This document shows positions 1 through 11,290 of a stretch of DNA of 64,000 nucleotides, piece after piece. The notes under the pieces were generated by a model. The model saw only the letters and a program-made list of their open reading frames with translations. It had not been told where the DNA came from and did not search any database. Source of the DNA: Leucosporidium creatinivorum (Eukaryota; Basidiomycota; Microbotryomycetes; Leucosporidiales; Leucosporidiaceae). The stretch is from positions 48,671-112,670 of the forward strand of contig BCKL01000043.1 of assembly GCA_001600635.1 (NCBI GenBank). The letters run 5' to 3'. The position numbers were made by a program, and so were the translations under genes. Each line of letters begins with the position of its first letter. Positions within the stretch are counted from its first letter, which is position 1.

Positions 1-140
1 AAGTGCAAGTCCGAGAGCAGCGAGTGGTTGGTCGAAGGGGGAGAGACAAACCGGCCGCTCGGTCGCTTCTCGCTCGCTTCTGAATCACTCTCACCAAGCC
101 TGCTTGTCTCGGTGGATGTCTAGCAACACAGCAAGCAATT
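1..140. repeat. Edge of dispersed repeat
   Basis: No gene was recognised here. The first 60 bases resemble segments near 20700 and, inverted, near 6095 and 42860 (a 'gagcagcgagtggt' core followed by a purine-rich stretch), so this is probably the truncated margin of the same dispersed repeat family. It lies just downstream of the IPI1 stop codon. Confidence 0.4.
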
Positions 141-3100
141 CTACATCCTCCCCCACCTACTCCTCACCTCCTCACTCACTCCCTTCCCCTTCAAAGCAGC
201 CTCCAGAGCCTTCCTCAGCCCCTTCGCCTGCTTCTCCTCGCTCTCCGCCAGCAAGTACCTCACAAGATCCACCGCCTTGCCCTGCACCCCCTCCGGCAGC
301 CTACAGAACGGTCCAGCCATGGCCCCTCGAGTGGGGTGCGTGAGGTGGAAGAAGGGGGAGAGGGGGGCGGGGAGGGAGGGGAGCAACTGGAGGGAGAGGG
401 AGGGAGGGAGGGAGGGTTAGTGGAAAAGGGGAGAAGGAGAGGAAAAGGGGGAAAGGGCGTACGGAGGAGAGAAGGGATTTGGGACCTTGTTGCGCGAGGG
501 TTAGGAGGAAGGTGAGGACCGCCTGCTCGGTTTGGTTCGGTTCGGTTCGGTTCGGTTCGTTAGCTCTTGCTCCTCATGCTCTGCTTCCCCCTCGCTTGAG
601 ATCTCTAGAGAAAGAGAGAAGACGAGAACGCACCTCAGTAGTCTCCACATGCTTGACGCCCAACTCCCACAGATACTTGGGCAGTGAGAGCACCCATTGG
701 CCCATTTTGCTCGTTGGCGAAGGAGCGTCGGGGATGGTGAACCGGTTGATGTAGGAAGGGTCGGTTTGGATCTGAGTAAAGGTCATTTGTCACTTACGTC
801 CATCAATCGAGCCAGACGTCGAAAGAGAAGGGAAGAGCGCCGAGCCCCAAAACTCACTAGCACGACCCTCTGCACAAACCCAAAGCTCAACTTCTTGACC
901 TCGCTCCCACTGCCCACTTTCCCAAAGTGCTCCAACACGGCCTCCCACAGTTGCTCAGCAGCAGCTTTATCCTCGGCGCTCGAAGGCGCTTGGTTGAGGA
1001 GAGCCCAGATGGTCGACTCGAGGGCGGTGTAGGCTGAAGCGGTGAGGGGGAGGCCGAGGGGGTGGAGGGTTGAGGTGAGCTATATCGCCGTGTGTGTGAA
1101 GGAGGGGGAAGGGTCAGCGCAGCGCCGAGCGAAGGAGGAGCAAGCAGAGGGAGAGAAAGAGAAAAGCAAGCACACACCTCCCCACGAAGAGCCATGACGA
1201 CCCATTCCCTGACATTGCCGACCATCAGGTCAATCTTGCGCTCCATCTCGTCCAGCTTTCGAGCTTTCGTCTTGGTTTGTTTCGAGGATTTGGGTTTGAG
1301 AGAGGAGGAGGCAGGGGTGGAGAGCACGAGGAGGGAGACGAGCGAGGCGAAGGTGAGGTTGAGGGAGAGGAGGGCGGTGGTTGACTGATCCGATCGTTGA
1401 TCATACACACACAGGTCAGCTACGAGCTCGAACGAGGGCAAGAGAGAGAGAGAGCGCAAGGGAACGAACCTCAGCAGACCTTTCCCTCAAATCATCCCCC
1501 CCAAAAGGAAAGTACGCCGCGGCATGCCCCAACATGCCCACAAGCAACTTCCTCGCCCCCTCCCTCTCCTTCTCCCTCCCCACGTTCTCACTCTCACTCC
1601 CTCCCAGCTCCCTCCAATAAAGCTCGCGGGCCACTCCCACAACAGCCACAATCGTGCTCAAGTCGGGATCCAACCCGGAGGAAGCATGCGAGGAGGAGGA
1701 GGAGGAGGAAGTGGATGTCAGAAGTGTGGTGGGTGAGAAAGCGGAGGGCGCGGCGTCGAGGAAGGAGGAGAGGAGGGTGGGGTGCAGGAGGGAGAGGAGG
1801 GTGGGGTTCAAAGCGGTCGAGCCGTTCGCTTGAGCGGCGTAGGGTTTCGGCGGCGGCGCGACGAGGCCGAGCCATTCAAGTGCTAGGTCCGAGGCAGGGG
1901 GATCGAAAGCGAGGGAGAAAGATTCGATGGGGTGTGAGGGGTGGTCGTCGTCCCCGGAGGTGGGGGGGATGTGGATGGTGGAGGAGGAGGAGGAGGGGGT
2001 GAGGGTCGAGAGGAAGGCGGCGTAGGAGCGGGGGGTGGAGAATGAGGTGGAGAGGTACCAGGGTGGGGGAGTTGCTGAGGAGGAGGAGGAGGAGGAGGAG
2101 GCGTGAGGGGAGAGAGCGGAGCGGAGGAAAGTGGCGAGCGTGGTGAGGACGGCGAGGCGGGACTGTGTGTTGTAGTAGCCGGTCAGCAAGAAGCGTCGAG
2201 AAGCAGAGAGAGAAAACATACAGTAGGCGACAAATCCGACGTAGCGGCACTAGTAAACCCCCCCTGAGCGACCGACAAGCCCGTACTCCTGACCCTCATA
2301 ACGCCGAGCAGTCCCTCCACCACTTTTCCCCCCACCCCCTTGTCCATCAAATCCCCATTCTCGGCCTCGCTTGCCCCACCCTCCTCCAGCTCGACACTCC
2401 CATCCCACCCCCTGACAATCTCCTCCGGAATCTTGTCCATCAAGAGATCCAGCACCTTGAGAGCGTCGATCCGGACGCCTTCGTCCAGCGAGCTCAGGGA
2501 GGAGATGGTGAAGAGTATGAGACCCTGCGATACAGAGACGACGCTCTCTTTCGGCAGTTGGTCGAAGATGTACCCCAACACGCCTCGGCACTGACTTCGG
2601 AGGGATCCAACTGGGTCCGAGATGAGATGGGAAAGGCTCGAGATGATGGCGAGTAGATGCTGGTTGAGCAGTCCTTGGTGCTGTTCCAAGAGCTGTTGGA
2701 CCTCGGTCAGAGCTTCCTTCTTGACGGGTACAGAGTAGTGACGGCATTGCACGAGCAGCTCGGGGAGGGTGAGGTTGCGACGGGAGGTTGGGACGTCCTT
2801 TGTGGCTGCGAGAGATTGGCTCGGGAGAGCGATGGCTGTTGTAGTAGTGTATTAGTACCGAGTGAAAGAGCTGCAGAAGAGTGAGGAAACGTACAGCGAG
2901 CGGAGATGGAAGTGTTGGTAGCGTTGGAAGCGACTTGCTTGCCTTTGCCAAGCTTCAATTTGGCTTTCTGTTGGTAGTGAAGATTCAAGGTCAGCTATTA
3001 GACACTACTATAACTTTCTATGGCTACCCCGAGCTGTCTTAGCCCTCGAGAAGAGCCACAGAGCTGAATCCCAAGTGGAGCGAAGAACGCAAAGCTCGCG

Positions 3101-3173
3101 AAGGAGAGCGGGTTGATTAGCTTACAGCGAAATCAGCTACACGAGCCTTCTTGTGTTTGAGTGATTTGGGCAT
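141..3173 (-). CDS. IPI1: Pre-rRNA-processing protein Ipi1/TEX10
   Basis: Nine exons: 3126-3173, 2895-2967, 2222-2835, 1470-2162, 1178-1384, 858-1079, 634-771, 463-522 and 141-386. They join in frame to about 766 aa. The N-terminus MPKSLKHKKARVADF, then KAKLKLGKG and NATNTSISAR, is the hallmark start of the Ipi1/TEX10 family. A helical-repeat (HEAT/ARM-like) region follows, with LLEQHQGLLNQHLLAI and DEGVRIDALKVLDLLMDKIP. The family acts in the nucleolus and nucleoplasm in the Rix1-Ipi1-Ipi3 complex, needed for ITS2 processing and 60S maturation. The length is closer to animal TEX10 than to the much shorter budding-yeast Ipi1. A serine run at about residues 260-270 is encoded by a trinucleotide repeat. 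The next gene, NUP57, is transcribed divergently. The family call is firm; exact borders of the small exons 7 and 8 rest on frame and splice signals only. Confidence 0.9.
526..560. repeat. Short (GGTTC)n microsatellite in IPI1 intron 7
   Basis: About five tandem copies of GGTTC lie in the intron between the 634-771 and 463-522 exons of IPI1. On the coding strand this is a CGAAC array running into the 3' splice site at 523. Confidence 0.8.
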
Positions 3174-4127
3174 GTTGAGCTACAGAAGGCTGAGCTCGGG
3201 TTGAAGCAGAGAAGACGAGCGAAGACGGCCAAAGGGAGACAGACCTGTTGCTCGCGAGCTCGAGCCCAAGTTGGAAGACGAGGCGAAGGAGCAGGGCTTG
3301 ACCCGCAACCCATTCACCTTGACTTTCGCTTCTCTCGACCGTTCAATAGGACTACTAGGCTACAGATCAGCTACTAGGTGCGTAGGAGCGTACATGCTGG
3401 ACTACAGACTTGGAGCAGGCGAGAAGGGAGCAAGGAGCTCGTCTAGCTGAGCTTGTTGGACGAGCTCAGGAGGGGAAGCAGAGCAGGTGACTGGGCTACA
3501 GGATCGCAGCGGGTGCTGGTCTACTACAGATCAACGTCTGGGCGATATCCGCTGGCTCGATCCCTCGGCTCTGCTGCAGAAGTGCTCCAAGACAGCTGCC
3601 GCCGTCCGACCGCCCTCGCTCGCGTTGCTGGGAGCAGCTCTCGCTGAGCTGCACCTGCTTCGCTTAGGAGCTTGAGATAGGACTGTGCTCTGCTCGCTGC
3701 AACCTCCTCTGCAGGCCAGCAAGAAGGCGCCAGCTCGTCGCTGAACAACACGCTCGCTGCTCTTCGCTCTAGGCCGAGGGCGAGGGCAGTGTAGCCTATT
3801 GTCGAACATGAGCATGGCGCTCATAGCCTAGGGGAGCTGCCCTTGCCCAACTGCAGCGTCAAGACCTCCCTTGAGCAGAGCAGACGCGTCGCTGGGTCGA
3901 GGCTGCTGCTAACTCTGTGCTGGGCGCGGTAGATTGCGTCCAAGGCTGCTGCATGGGAATCGAAGCTCATCGCTTCTTCTTCGCACAGCCTCACCTTTCC
4001 TCATCAACTGCTGGCAAGCGTACGCTCGCTCGGAATCAGTCGCCACGAGCTTTAGCTGACCTCTTCCAGCTGCTGCACAGTCTTCGCTCGTGTAAACTCT
4101 CCCGGAACGACTCGCTAGGTCTCCAAC
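3174..4127. other. Divergent intergenic region IPI1/NUP57
   Basis: This 954-nt spacer between two divergent genes should hold both promoters. I see no TATA box, RNA gene or convincing coding segment. Short low-identity repeats rich in GCTACAG and CTCGC words resemble the other gene-poor parts of the window. The open frames here are scattered and do not resemble a known protein. Confidence 0.5.
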
Positions 4128-5910
4128 ATGGCCACCTTCTCGTTCGGTAAGTCCTTGAGCGATCCCTCGTTGTCGAACGCTCGCTGACCTCTTCCCCTTC
4201 GCAGGCGCTCCCGCTGCTAAGCCAGCTACCACCTTTGGAGGTGAGCTCTCTCCTCTTCATCAGCTTCGTAAACGACGAGCTCACTCGCTCTCCTTCGCAC
4301 AGGCTTCGGCGCCCCCGCCACTTCCACTCCCGGCGCCGCCCCATCCCTCTTCGGCGCACCAGCAACTTCCACCCCCGGAGCCGCTCCCTCCCTGTTCGGC
4401 AGCGCAGCACCCGCGGTCAGCTCCCTCTTCGGCGGCACCTCCACTCCAGCACCCTCAGGAGGCCTCTTCGGTGCGGCGCCAACTTCCGCTCCTGCGCCTT
4501 CGGGAGGACTGTTCGGCTCGGCGCAAACTTCCACTCCTTCGCTGTTTGGCGCACCGGCTGCTAGTGCTCCTACGAGTGCGCCTGGGCTGTTCGGCTCGTC
4601 CCAGCCTGCATCTGGAGGGCTGTTCGGCGCACCAGCAGGAGGATCCCTCTTTGGCGGAGGAGCTACCTCCCAGCCCGGCGCCTCTACCTCCCTCTTTGGC
4701 CAACCAGCTCCGCAGCAACAACAACAGCAGCAACAACCAGCAGTCACCTCGGCCCCCCTCTTCGGCCAATCCCAATCTGCCGCCTCTTCCTCTCTCTTCG
4801 GCTCCAAACCCTCTTCCTCGCTCTTCGGCTCCACCACCGCTCCCCCAACCTCGACCCCGCAACCCCCTCTCCCCAAGCTGGGCGAACCCCTCCCCCTAGA
4901 CCCTAATGAGCCCAGCATCACCTCTCGTCTCGAGGGCATCAAATCCGCTTGGGACCCGCAAGACCCGAAATGTCGGTTTCAGACTTACTTTTATAATGAG
5001 CCGACGCCGCCGAATGGTGTCGGTGCGTATGGGAGGCCGCCGCAGGGGACGGATGAGAAGGCGTGGTTGAAGGCGGTTAGGGAGAATCCGGATCCGGAGC
5101 GGTGAGTGAGGCTGCGGCGCTCTTCCCTTCTCTTCTCTCTCGTCTTGCTCTTCTCTGGCCTGGCCGCGAGCTCGAGTTGATCCCCCTTTCTCTCTCCTCC
5201 CTCGCTGGACACGGTCCAATGCAATCCCGCCAGCCTCGTCCCCGCCATCGCCATCGGTTTCCCCTCCCTCCAATCCCGGATCGACAGCCAATCGCGCCAA
5301 TCCCTCTCGCACCAATCCCTCCTCACCGAGATCCACACGCACCTCTCCTCCCTCTCGCAAACGCACACCCTCTCCACCTCCCTCCGCACCTTGCGCGCCT
5401 CTCAAACCGCCACCGCTCTAACTTCTCGTCTCACGGCCCTTGTGGCGAAATTGAGCGCGTTGAGTACAGCTAGGAATAGTAGTTTGAGGAAGGAGGAGGA
5501 GGAGTTGAGGGTGGGCATTGAGGGCATGGCGAGGGAGGCGGAGGAGCAGAGGGGGAGGGGGAATGAGCTGTGGAGTGGAGTTGGTGCGCTGAAGGCGAGG
5601 AAACAGGGCGAGGGAGGAGAGAGGGAGTGGGCGGTGGTCGATGAGGAGGGGTTGAGGCAGGTGCTGGAGGTATGTTTTTTTGTTTTTATTTTGGCTTCCT
5701 CTCTCTTTTCTTTTGGGGGCGTGGTGGGAAGAAAAAAGGGATGGATGAGGGGAGGAGCGAGAGCTGACTTCCCGAGCGGATTGGACCGAGCAGATCCTCT
5801 CCTCCCAGCAAGCGGGGCTCGACCATCTTACGAAGACTATCAATGCGGCGGAGGGGGATGTTGAGGTCATGAAGGAGGCGTTTGGGATGGGTAGCGAGGG
5901 GAGGAAGTAG
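4128..5910 (+). CDS. NUP57: FG nucleoporin Nup57/Nup54
   Basis: Five exons: 4128-4146, 4205-4240, 4303-5101, 5234-5669 and 5794-5910, giving 468 aa. Residues 1 to about 215 form an FG-repeat domain with many LFG and FGAP units (SLFGAP, GGLFG, SLFGQ) and one short glutamine run. The conserved Nup54 region follows: SRLEGIKSAWDP, CRFQTYFYNEPTPP, then RLVPAIAIGFPSLQSR at the exon 3/4 junction. The C-terminal part is a predicted coiled coil ending in MKEAFGMGSEGRK. In the family this protein pairs with Nup62/Nsp1 and Nup58/Nup49 to form the central channel of the nuclear pore. The start was chosen because MATFSFG followed by FG units is typical and exon 1 splices cleanly into GAPAAKPATTFG. A long minus-strand open frame over the FG region is a shadow of the repeats. 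Confidence 0.95.
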
Positions 5911-8821
5911 GAGCTCGGCGAGGGCTGGGGTTGGGGGCTGAGGGAGGAAGGAGGAAGGCGCAGGGCAGTGGAAAGCAGGAGATGGGAAACAGACGTATGG
6001 AGTATGTGCTCGACCCGACGGCGCGAGAGAGAACGCGGGCGAGCCTCGTCGCCGACCTCCCGAGTGAGCGAGTTGATTCGCCTCTCTCCCTTCGACCACT
6101 GGCTGCTCTCGGCCCTCCCACTTCTTCGCGCCTCTCGATTGGGTGCGCTCGAGTGGTGTGGAGATTCATGTGGGGGATGTACGCATCGACAGAGCTGCAG
6201 ATACAGGTGAGCTCTCACTGCGCGGGCTGGAGATGGAGAAACGAGTCGAGGTGAGGGAGAGCGGAGAGCGCTCGGTGGAGGGCTACAGAACTCGGCTGCG
6301 TGGCTCGAGGAGTCTCTCAGCCCGCTGTGTAGGTAGCAATCTCCATGAGTCGCTGCACAGAGGCAGACCGAGCAGCTACCCGCGCGAGCATGGGCAGGGC
6401 GATGGTTTCGGCTCTACTGCTCTTCTGCAGCCTTGGTGAGGCTGTTGGAGACTAGCAGTATCAAGGATCCCTCGCTTCCTTGCTCTGCAGCCGACTGGGG
6501 GCATCAGACCTGCTAATCCGCGCTCGACAGAGCCCCTCGCCGACCTTGTAGTCCCGGACGCGGGTGTCGCCCTTGGATCTACAAGCTAACATGCGCTCTC
6601 TAAAGGCGGGGCCGGCTCGGCTCGTTCGCTGAGGTGCTCTCCAGAAGGTGCTTGGGCGAGCGTACCAGTGCGTCATGAGCCCCCAGATAATGTGTGGTAG
6701 AGTTGTCACTTATTGTCCACAGACAGAAGTCTCACCTTCTGGCCGAGGAAGAGCCGCAGACGGCTTTCGACTCGGCGCTTCCCTTGCAGAGGCGAGGGAG
6801 GCCGGGTCGATGTGGGGACCGGCACCTCGGCTCGAGTAGCTGAGTTGAAGGCCTATCTACCCTGTACATCTGTCTTGAACAGCAGCGCCACACCACGAGC
6901 ATCGAGCGATTCGGCGAAGGGGCTGCTCGGAGGGCGGCTCGTTTGCTGGTCGCCGTTTCTGCCTGATTGCATGCGTGGCGCCACTGTTTGCGGGCTTTTC
7001 GCGTCGTTCTCAACTCCTGGATGGCCTATCAGGGGGAGACGTGCTCTACAGCTCGCCAACTCGAGTCTCTCAGTCGACTTATCCTTTGCGCCGGCTCCTC
7101 CAGGAGGGAGGGTCGACTGGAGGCTTTGTTGCTCACTTGCAGGTCACGAGATGACATCTAGAAATGTAAATCGACCGCGCTCAGTAGACCCTCCGAGTAG
7201 CAGCCTTGCCGACCGACGACCGCTGCTCTCTCTTCGGCTTGAAGGGAGGGCGGGGCTGTGATTCAGCTGAGTAGCGTGGCTGCTGACCCCGGGACGCTTA
7301 GAGGCTGCTGTGCTGATTTCTACGCTTTGGCACGGTGCCATCTAGCAGGCAGGCGTACTCAGTCAAGCTCGTCTCCACTCCTCGCCTCGTCGCCCAAGGA
7401 GCAGCTGTTGCTCTTGCGGTCGGAGTCAGAGAGTCCTGACTACGCTGCAGAGGTACGGAGATCGGGTTCGACACCAGACTCAGCGCATTGAACCTCGAGT
7501 AGCCAGCCCGAGCTCTCGGTCCATAGCTGAGCTCGGCGCTCGCTTGCAAAAGGGAAGGCAGATCGTCTCTCTGGCGTTCCTCACTTGTCCAGAGGACCTA
7601 GTCGGGTAGCTGGTGGTCCCAGAGATGAGCGTTTACCCGTTGGCCGACTCGAAGGACGCTACAGCCTCCACAACCCTCGGCGCCGTTCGACTACCTAGCG
7701 CCGCGGGCAGCTTCCTCGTCAGTTCGGAGCAGAGGGGCAAGTACAAGCTTGCTTTGCTTCTCCGATGTCGGTTAGGTGCTCCGGTGCCTTACGATATAAG
7801 TTGAGAGCGTCCAGCGTCTTCTGTAGCTAGCAAGGGATCTCGTCTCGCGACTCTTTGCTTACTTGCTCTGTCAGAAGAGGGCAGCTTGGCAAGGTGTACG
7901 CCGGTGAGGAATCTGACGTGTTAGCAGAGCTTATTGCGGACGAATTTGGGAGGTCGAAGCTCCTTCAACAGAGTCGTTGCGCAGATGCGGCCGACTCGGC
8001 GCTCGCAGGGTCAAGGGGCGACGCATGAAGCTCGCCGTCTCTGCTCTCTGAAGCGCCCGGCTTCAGGAAGAGGAGCGGTGATACGGTTTGCTTCCTACGA
8101 CTAGACATTTGTGCACGCCAGGAGCACTTTGCAGACGCCTCAGCCATCCCTTTGCCTCAGCGCCGAGATCTGGCTCGTCACTTGTCACTACAGCAGAGCC
8201 TGGGTGAGCTGGGCTGAGCTGTGGTGTGTGGAAGAGGAGTTATTCGCTCTATTCACTGTGTAGGAGCGGCGTACTGAGTGCAGATGGGCACATAAAGTGG
8301 CGCAAGCTCGACCGAAGCCTTTGCCCGACCGGGTGGGTGTCGAGGCTCAAGATCAGCCAACTGCTCTCCGCGTTCACTTCACTCACTGGAGCGGGTCAGA
8401 GATCTGGTGTCCGGCGAGGATGCCTCACTCTAGCTCATCGGAAACGAGGGCGGCGGAGGTTTCAAGCTCGCGCTCGGCGAAGCTTAGGGGGGAGGAGGCG
8501 CTATCGAGCCCTTTCTGAGGCAGCTCAGGCTCGCAGGGCGAGGGTTCACTCGGATCCTCGCTTTTCAGGGTTCTCTCGCTTGTTTGTAGCGAGCCTTCTG
8601 TTGTGTAAGCTGAGCATGGGGAGCGAAAGCGCCGAGCGGCCCTCAGAAAGGGGTCGAGTGGATCGACCAGCAGCAGCGAGGTCAGAGCTAGGAGATACAA
8701 ATGTGTTTGCTCTCTGCCTGCTGATTTGTCTAGCGTATTCCACTCCCTGACCTGCTCGCCTCGCGCGACTTGGAGCTCTCTCGCCGGCTCAGCAACTCTC
8801 CCTCCTTCGCTCACTACCTCG
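5911..8821. other. Gene-poor spacer containing repeat copy A
   Basis: No convincing gene lies in these 2.9 kb. Many short open frames occur on both strands, none with a recognisable domain or a run of exon-intron signals. The middle part, about 6070-7800, is the diverged repeat copy A listed separately. The 7.8-8.8 kb part has the same base texture but no clear match elsewhere in the window. Confidence 0.6.
6070..7800 (+). repeat. Dispersed repeat copy A (diverged, no tRNA)
   Basis: This block is colinear with about 42860-45100 (copy C) and with copy B inverted. Matching points include 'cttcgaccactggctgctctcggcc' words at 6093 against 42860, 'gagagcgctcggtggagggctac' at 6267 against 43028, 'ggcgaaggggctgctcgg' at 6913 against 44230, 'agcagctgttgctcttg' at 7400 against 44738, and 'ttcggagcagaggggcaag' at 7725 against 45064. 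Identity is visibly lower than between B and C, with sizeable gaps. No transposase or reverse-transcriptase coding is seen. Boundaries are approximate. Confidence 0.65.
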
Positions 8822-10855
8822 ATGACCTCTCTCTCCAGCTACGGCGCCCGAGCTTTACCAGCAGGCGGTAACGCTGAATGGGTGCACGCGTGAGCTCTTC
8901 CCTGCCCATCTCCCTCTCTTCACGCGATGCAGGACACGGGCGCGGCGACTACCGGCTCCATCTCTGGCTCTGCTGACCCGCTCTGTGCGATTCTACAGTC
9001 GCTTCGATCGAGCAGTTGATATCGTTCAATCGTGAGCCGGTGATGAGGTGATGAGCTACAGAAACGGGGGAGCTGACGAGCGATGTTTGGCCGTCGCCTT
9101 CCAACAGACTGCCGAGGAGTGGACCGATTCAGACCAACTATGACGATAAGCTGTTGCTGTACAGGTGAGTACAGCTCCCGGAGAGTGTAGAGCTGGCTGA
9201 CGACTTGCCTGACCTACAGCGTTTACAAACAAGGCGCGTTGGAGGATCGCTTGTTCGCGGGGGAGCAGGGGAGCTAATCTGCTGCTTGTTCACCAACAGC
9301 TACCGAAGGAGATATCAGGGCTTCGAGGCCGGGCTTGCTGGACGTCCTGGGCAGGGCAAAGTGGTGAGTTGAACGCGAGCGCGACTCGGCAGGCAGGCGG
9401 AGCTGATCGTCGCTCTTCCACCTCGATAGGGACGCCTGGAACAAGCGGAAAGGGCTGTCGACGGAGGAGGCCGAGCGACTATACGTGCAGGGATTACTCA
9501 AGGTGAGCGTCGGAGGGTGGAGAAGGCGATGCGAGACGACGAGCTGATACCGCCCTATCGGCTTTGACCTACAGATCCTCAAAGGCTACTCGGATCGAAC
9601 ACAAGCTGTGGAGCTGATTAGAGAGCTCGAGACTTTCTCGCTGGACCCTAGAGCTATGGTCATGTCGGGTCCGTCCTCTCCTTGCCGATTCCTCGCTTCG
9701 CAAGCTGACTCGCCGACCTCCACAGGATCCCTCGCGCCCTCCACCTCTTCTTCCAGCACCGAAGGCGATACGCCCCAACCCCTCGCCTCCTCCTCCCACT
9801 CCCATCGGCGGCGCCAACAGCCCCCCGCTGCCCCGTCACATCGCAGCCACGGTCAACGAACTCGGCCCACAGCTCATTCTACCACCTCCGCATCCGTCGC
9901 TCCTTCGTTACCAGGCTACGGACCACCGAGAACGAGGGCTGATAGTCCGAGACGTGGTGGTGCTGGCGGGAGCAGCAGCGATGGGAGTGGGAGCGAGGAC
10001 TATAGCTCGGCGGAGGAGGAGCAGAGGAGTAGGAGGGCGTTTGGAGCGGGGCAGCAACAGCCGATGACGCCGAGGGAGTATCAGCAGTCGCATCACTCGC
10101 ACCAGCAGCAGCAGCAATTGCATCACCGGCAGTCAAACCAGCAGCTCCACCCTCCAGCTCCCTCCATGCCGAACCGCGTCCTGTCCCCTCCGCTCCACCC
10201 TTCGCAATACCCTCAACACCCTCATCTCCAACAACTCCAGCAGCAGCAGCAACAGCAGTTCCCTCCCTCGCCTCAGCACTCCTTCCGCGGCGCCCCTTCT
10301 CCCGCGCTCGGCGCTCCTCCGTCAATCGGTCAGCAAGTCGCCGTAGCCTATGCTCCTGGGATGCAGCGACCTCCTTCCCTCCTCCACCAGCAGCAACAGC
10401 GCGCTCCTTCTCAAGGTCCTCCTCCGGGCCTCGACGCCGCATTGGATCGGATTCAAACCTCTCTCACAGCGCTGCACGAACGGCTCGCCGAGCTAGAGCG
10501 CGGTCGGCTCTCGAGCTCCTCGCTTTCACTCTCCTCCACCTCGAACTCGGAGTCACCCCTGTCCCTTCTGAGGCAGTCCTTTCTCCGTCTGCTGGTCATC
10601 TTGCACCTCCGCCGGCCGACGGGTCAGGTCGTCCAAGCGGGGCTGGGCAAGCTCCTCCTGCGCCTAATGGCGAGCCTAGTGAGAGTAGGAAGGAAGGTGA
10701 TGGGTGATCTTGGAGTTGCGCTGGTGGTAGTAGGGGTGTTGGCGAGGTTGTCGGGGAGGGCGCAGGGCGTGGGGATGGGCGAGTTGCTGGGGAGAGTGGT
10801 GGGGATGGTGCAGTTGGTGGGAGCGAGGAAAGAGAGGAAGTTGGTGGGTGCTTAG
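8822..10855 (+). CDS. Acyl-CoA-binding domain protein (ACBD5/Atg37-like)
   Basis: Exons are 8822-8889, 8999-9031, 9108-9164, 9220-9233, 9300-9363, 9430-9502 and 9575-10855, about 529 aa. A further in-frame 57-nt intron, 9669-9725, is possible and would give 510 aa. Residues 22-110 form a full acyl-CoA-binding fold: ARFDRAVDIVQSLPRSGP, YDDKLLLYSVYKQATEGD and KWDAWNKRKGLSTEEA. It binds long-chain acyl-CoA esters. A long disordered Ser/Pro/Gln/His-rich linker follows, then a C-terminal hydrophobic helix around DLGVALVVVGVLARL. That layout matches peroxisomal ACBD5/Atg37, a pexophagy factor, but a C-terminally anchored protein of other membranes is possible. The intron after exon 4 starts with GC rather than GT. 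The start at 8822 is supported by splicing of its 22 codons directly onto the domain. Confidence 0.85.
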
Positions 10856-11290
10856 TGAGGGGTGTGTATTGCAGTCATTGGTCATGGAGTCGAGGGAGCA
10901 ACTCTGAGAGGGTGAGCGCCGAAATGAGAAGGAGCGCCGAGCTTCAAGTAAGCGGCTGGCGGCGCGACGAGATTATGTATCTAGCTTAGTGGCAGCTCTT
11001 CACACCCCCTGCAGCGAAGTAGAACTTCCGGCTTTCGGAGAACTGCTCAGTGCCCTCGAAGCTGAAACATGGGTCGGCTCGGCCGAAAACTGTAGGAGAG
11101 TCGAAATCGTTGACCTCCTTCATATGAAGCTGCATCCTACTCGCCTACAGCCCTCTCACCTCGGTCTGATGCTGAATCGACGCGCCTGCGAACTCGGCTC
11201 CCGCGCAGTTCTCAAAGTTGAGCGAGAGCGCGACGGCCCTCCCTTGCCCTCTGCCATCTCACCTCGTCTCTACCGGGCTACAGCGGCTCG
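10856..11290. other. Spacer upstream of CDC14
   Basis: This 435-nt interval separates two tandem plus-strand genes and probably holds the 3' end of the acyl-CoA-binding gene and the CDC14 promoter. No further feature was recognised. Confidence 0.5.

Noticed and set aside
4226-4942. 238-codon minus-strand open frame over NUP57
   Set aside because: It is the antisense shadow of the FG-repeat exon; its Glu/Gly/Pro repeats mirror the coding-strand repeats and no introns or family match support it.
7460-7480. B-box-like word GGTTCGACACC as a possible third tRNA
   Set aside because: No acceptor or anticodon stem can be drawn around it and the A-box is missing; it lies in the diverged repeat copy A.
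8226-8750. 174-codon plus-strand open frame in the spacer before the acyl-CoA-binding gene
   Set aside because: No domain, no splice-signal pattern, and base texture like the surrounding degenerate repeats.
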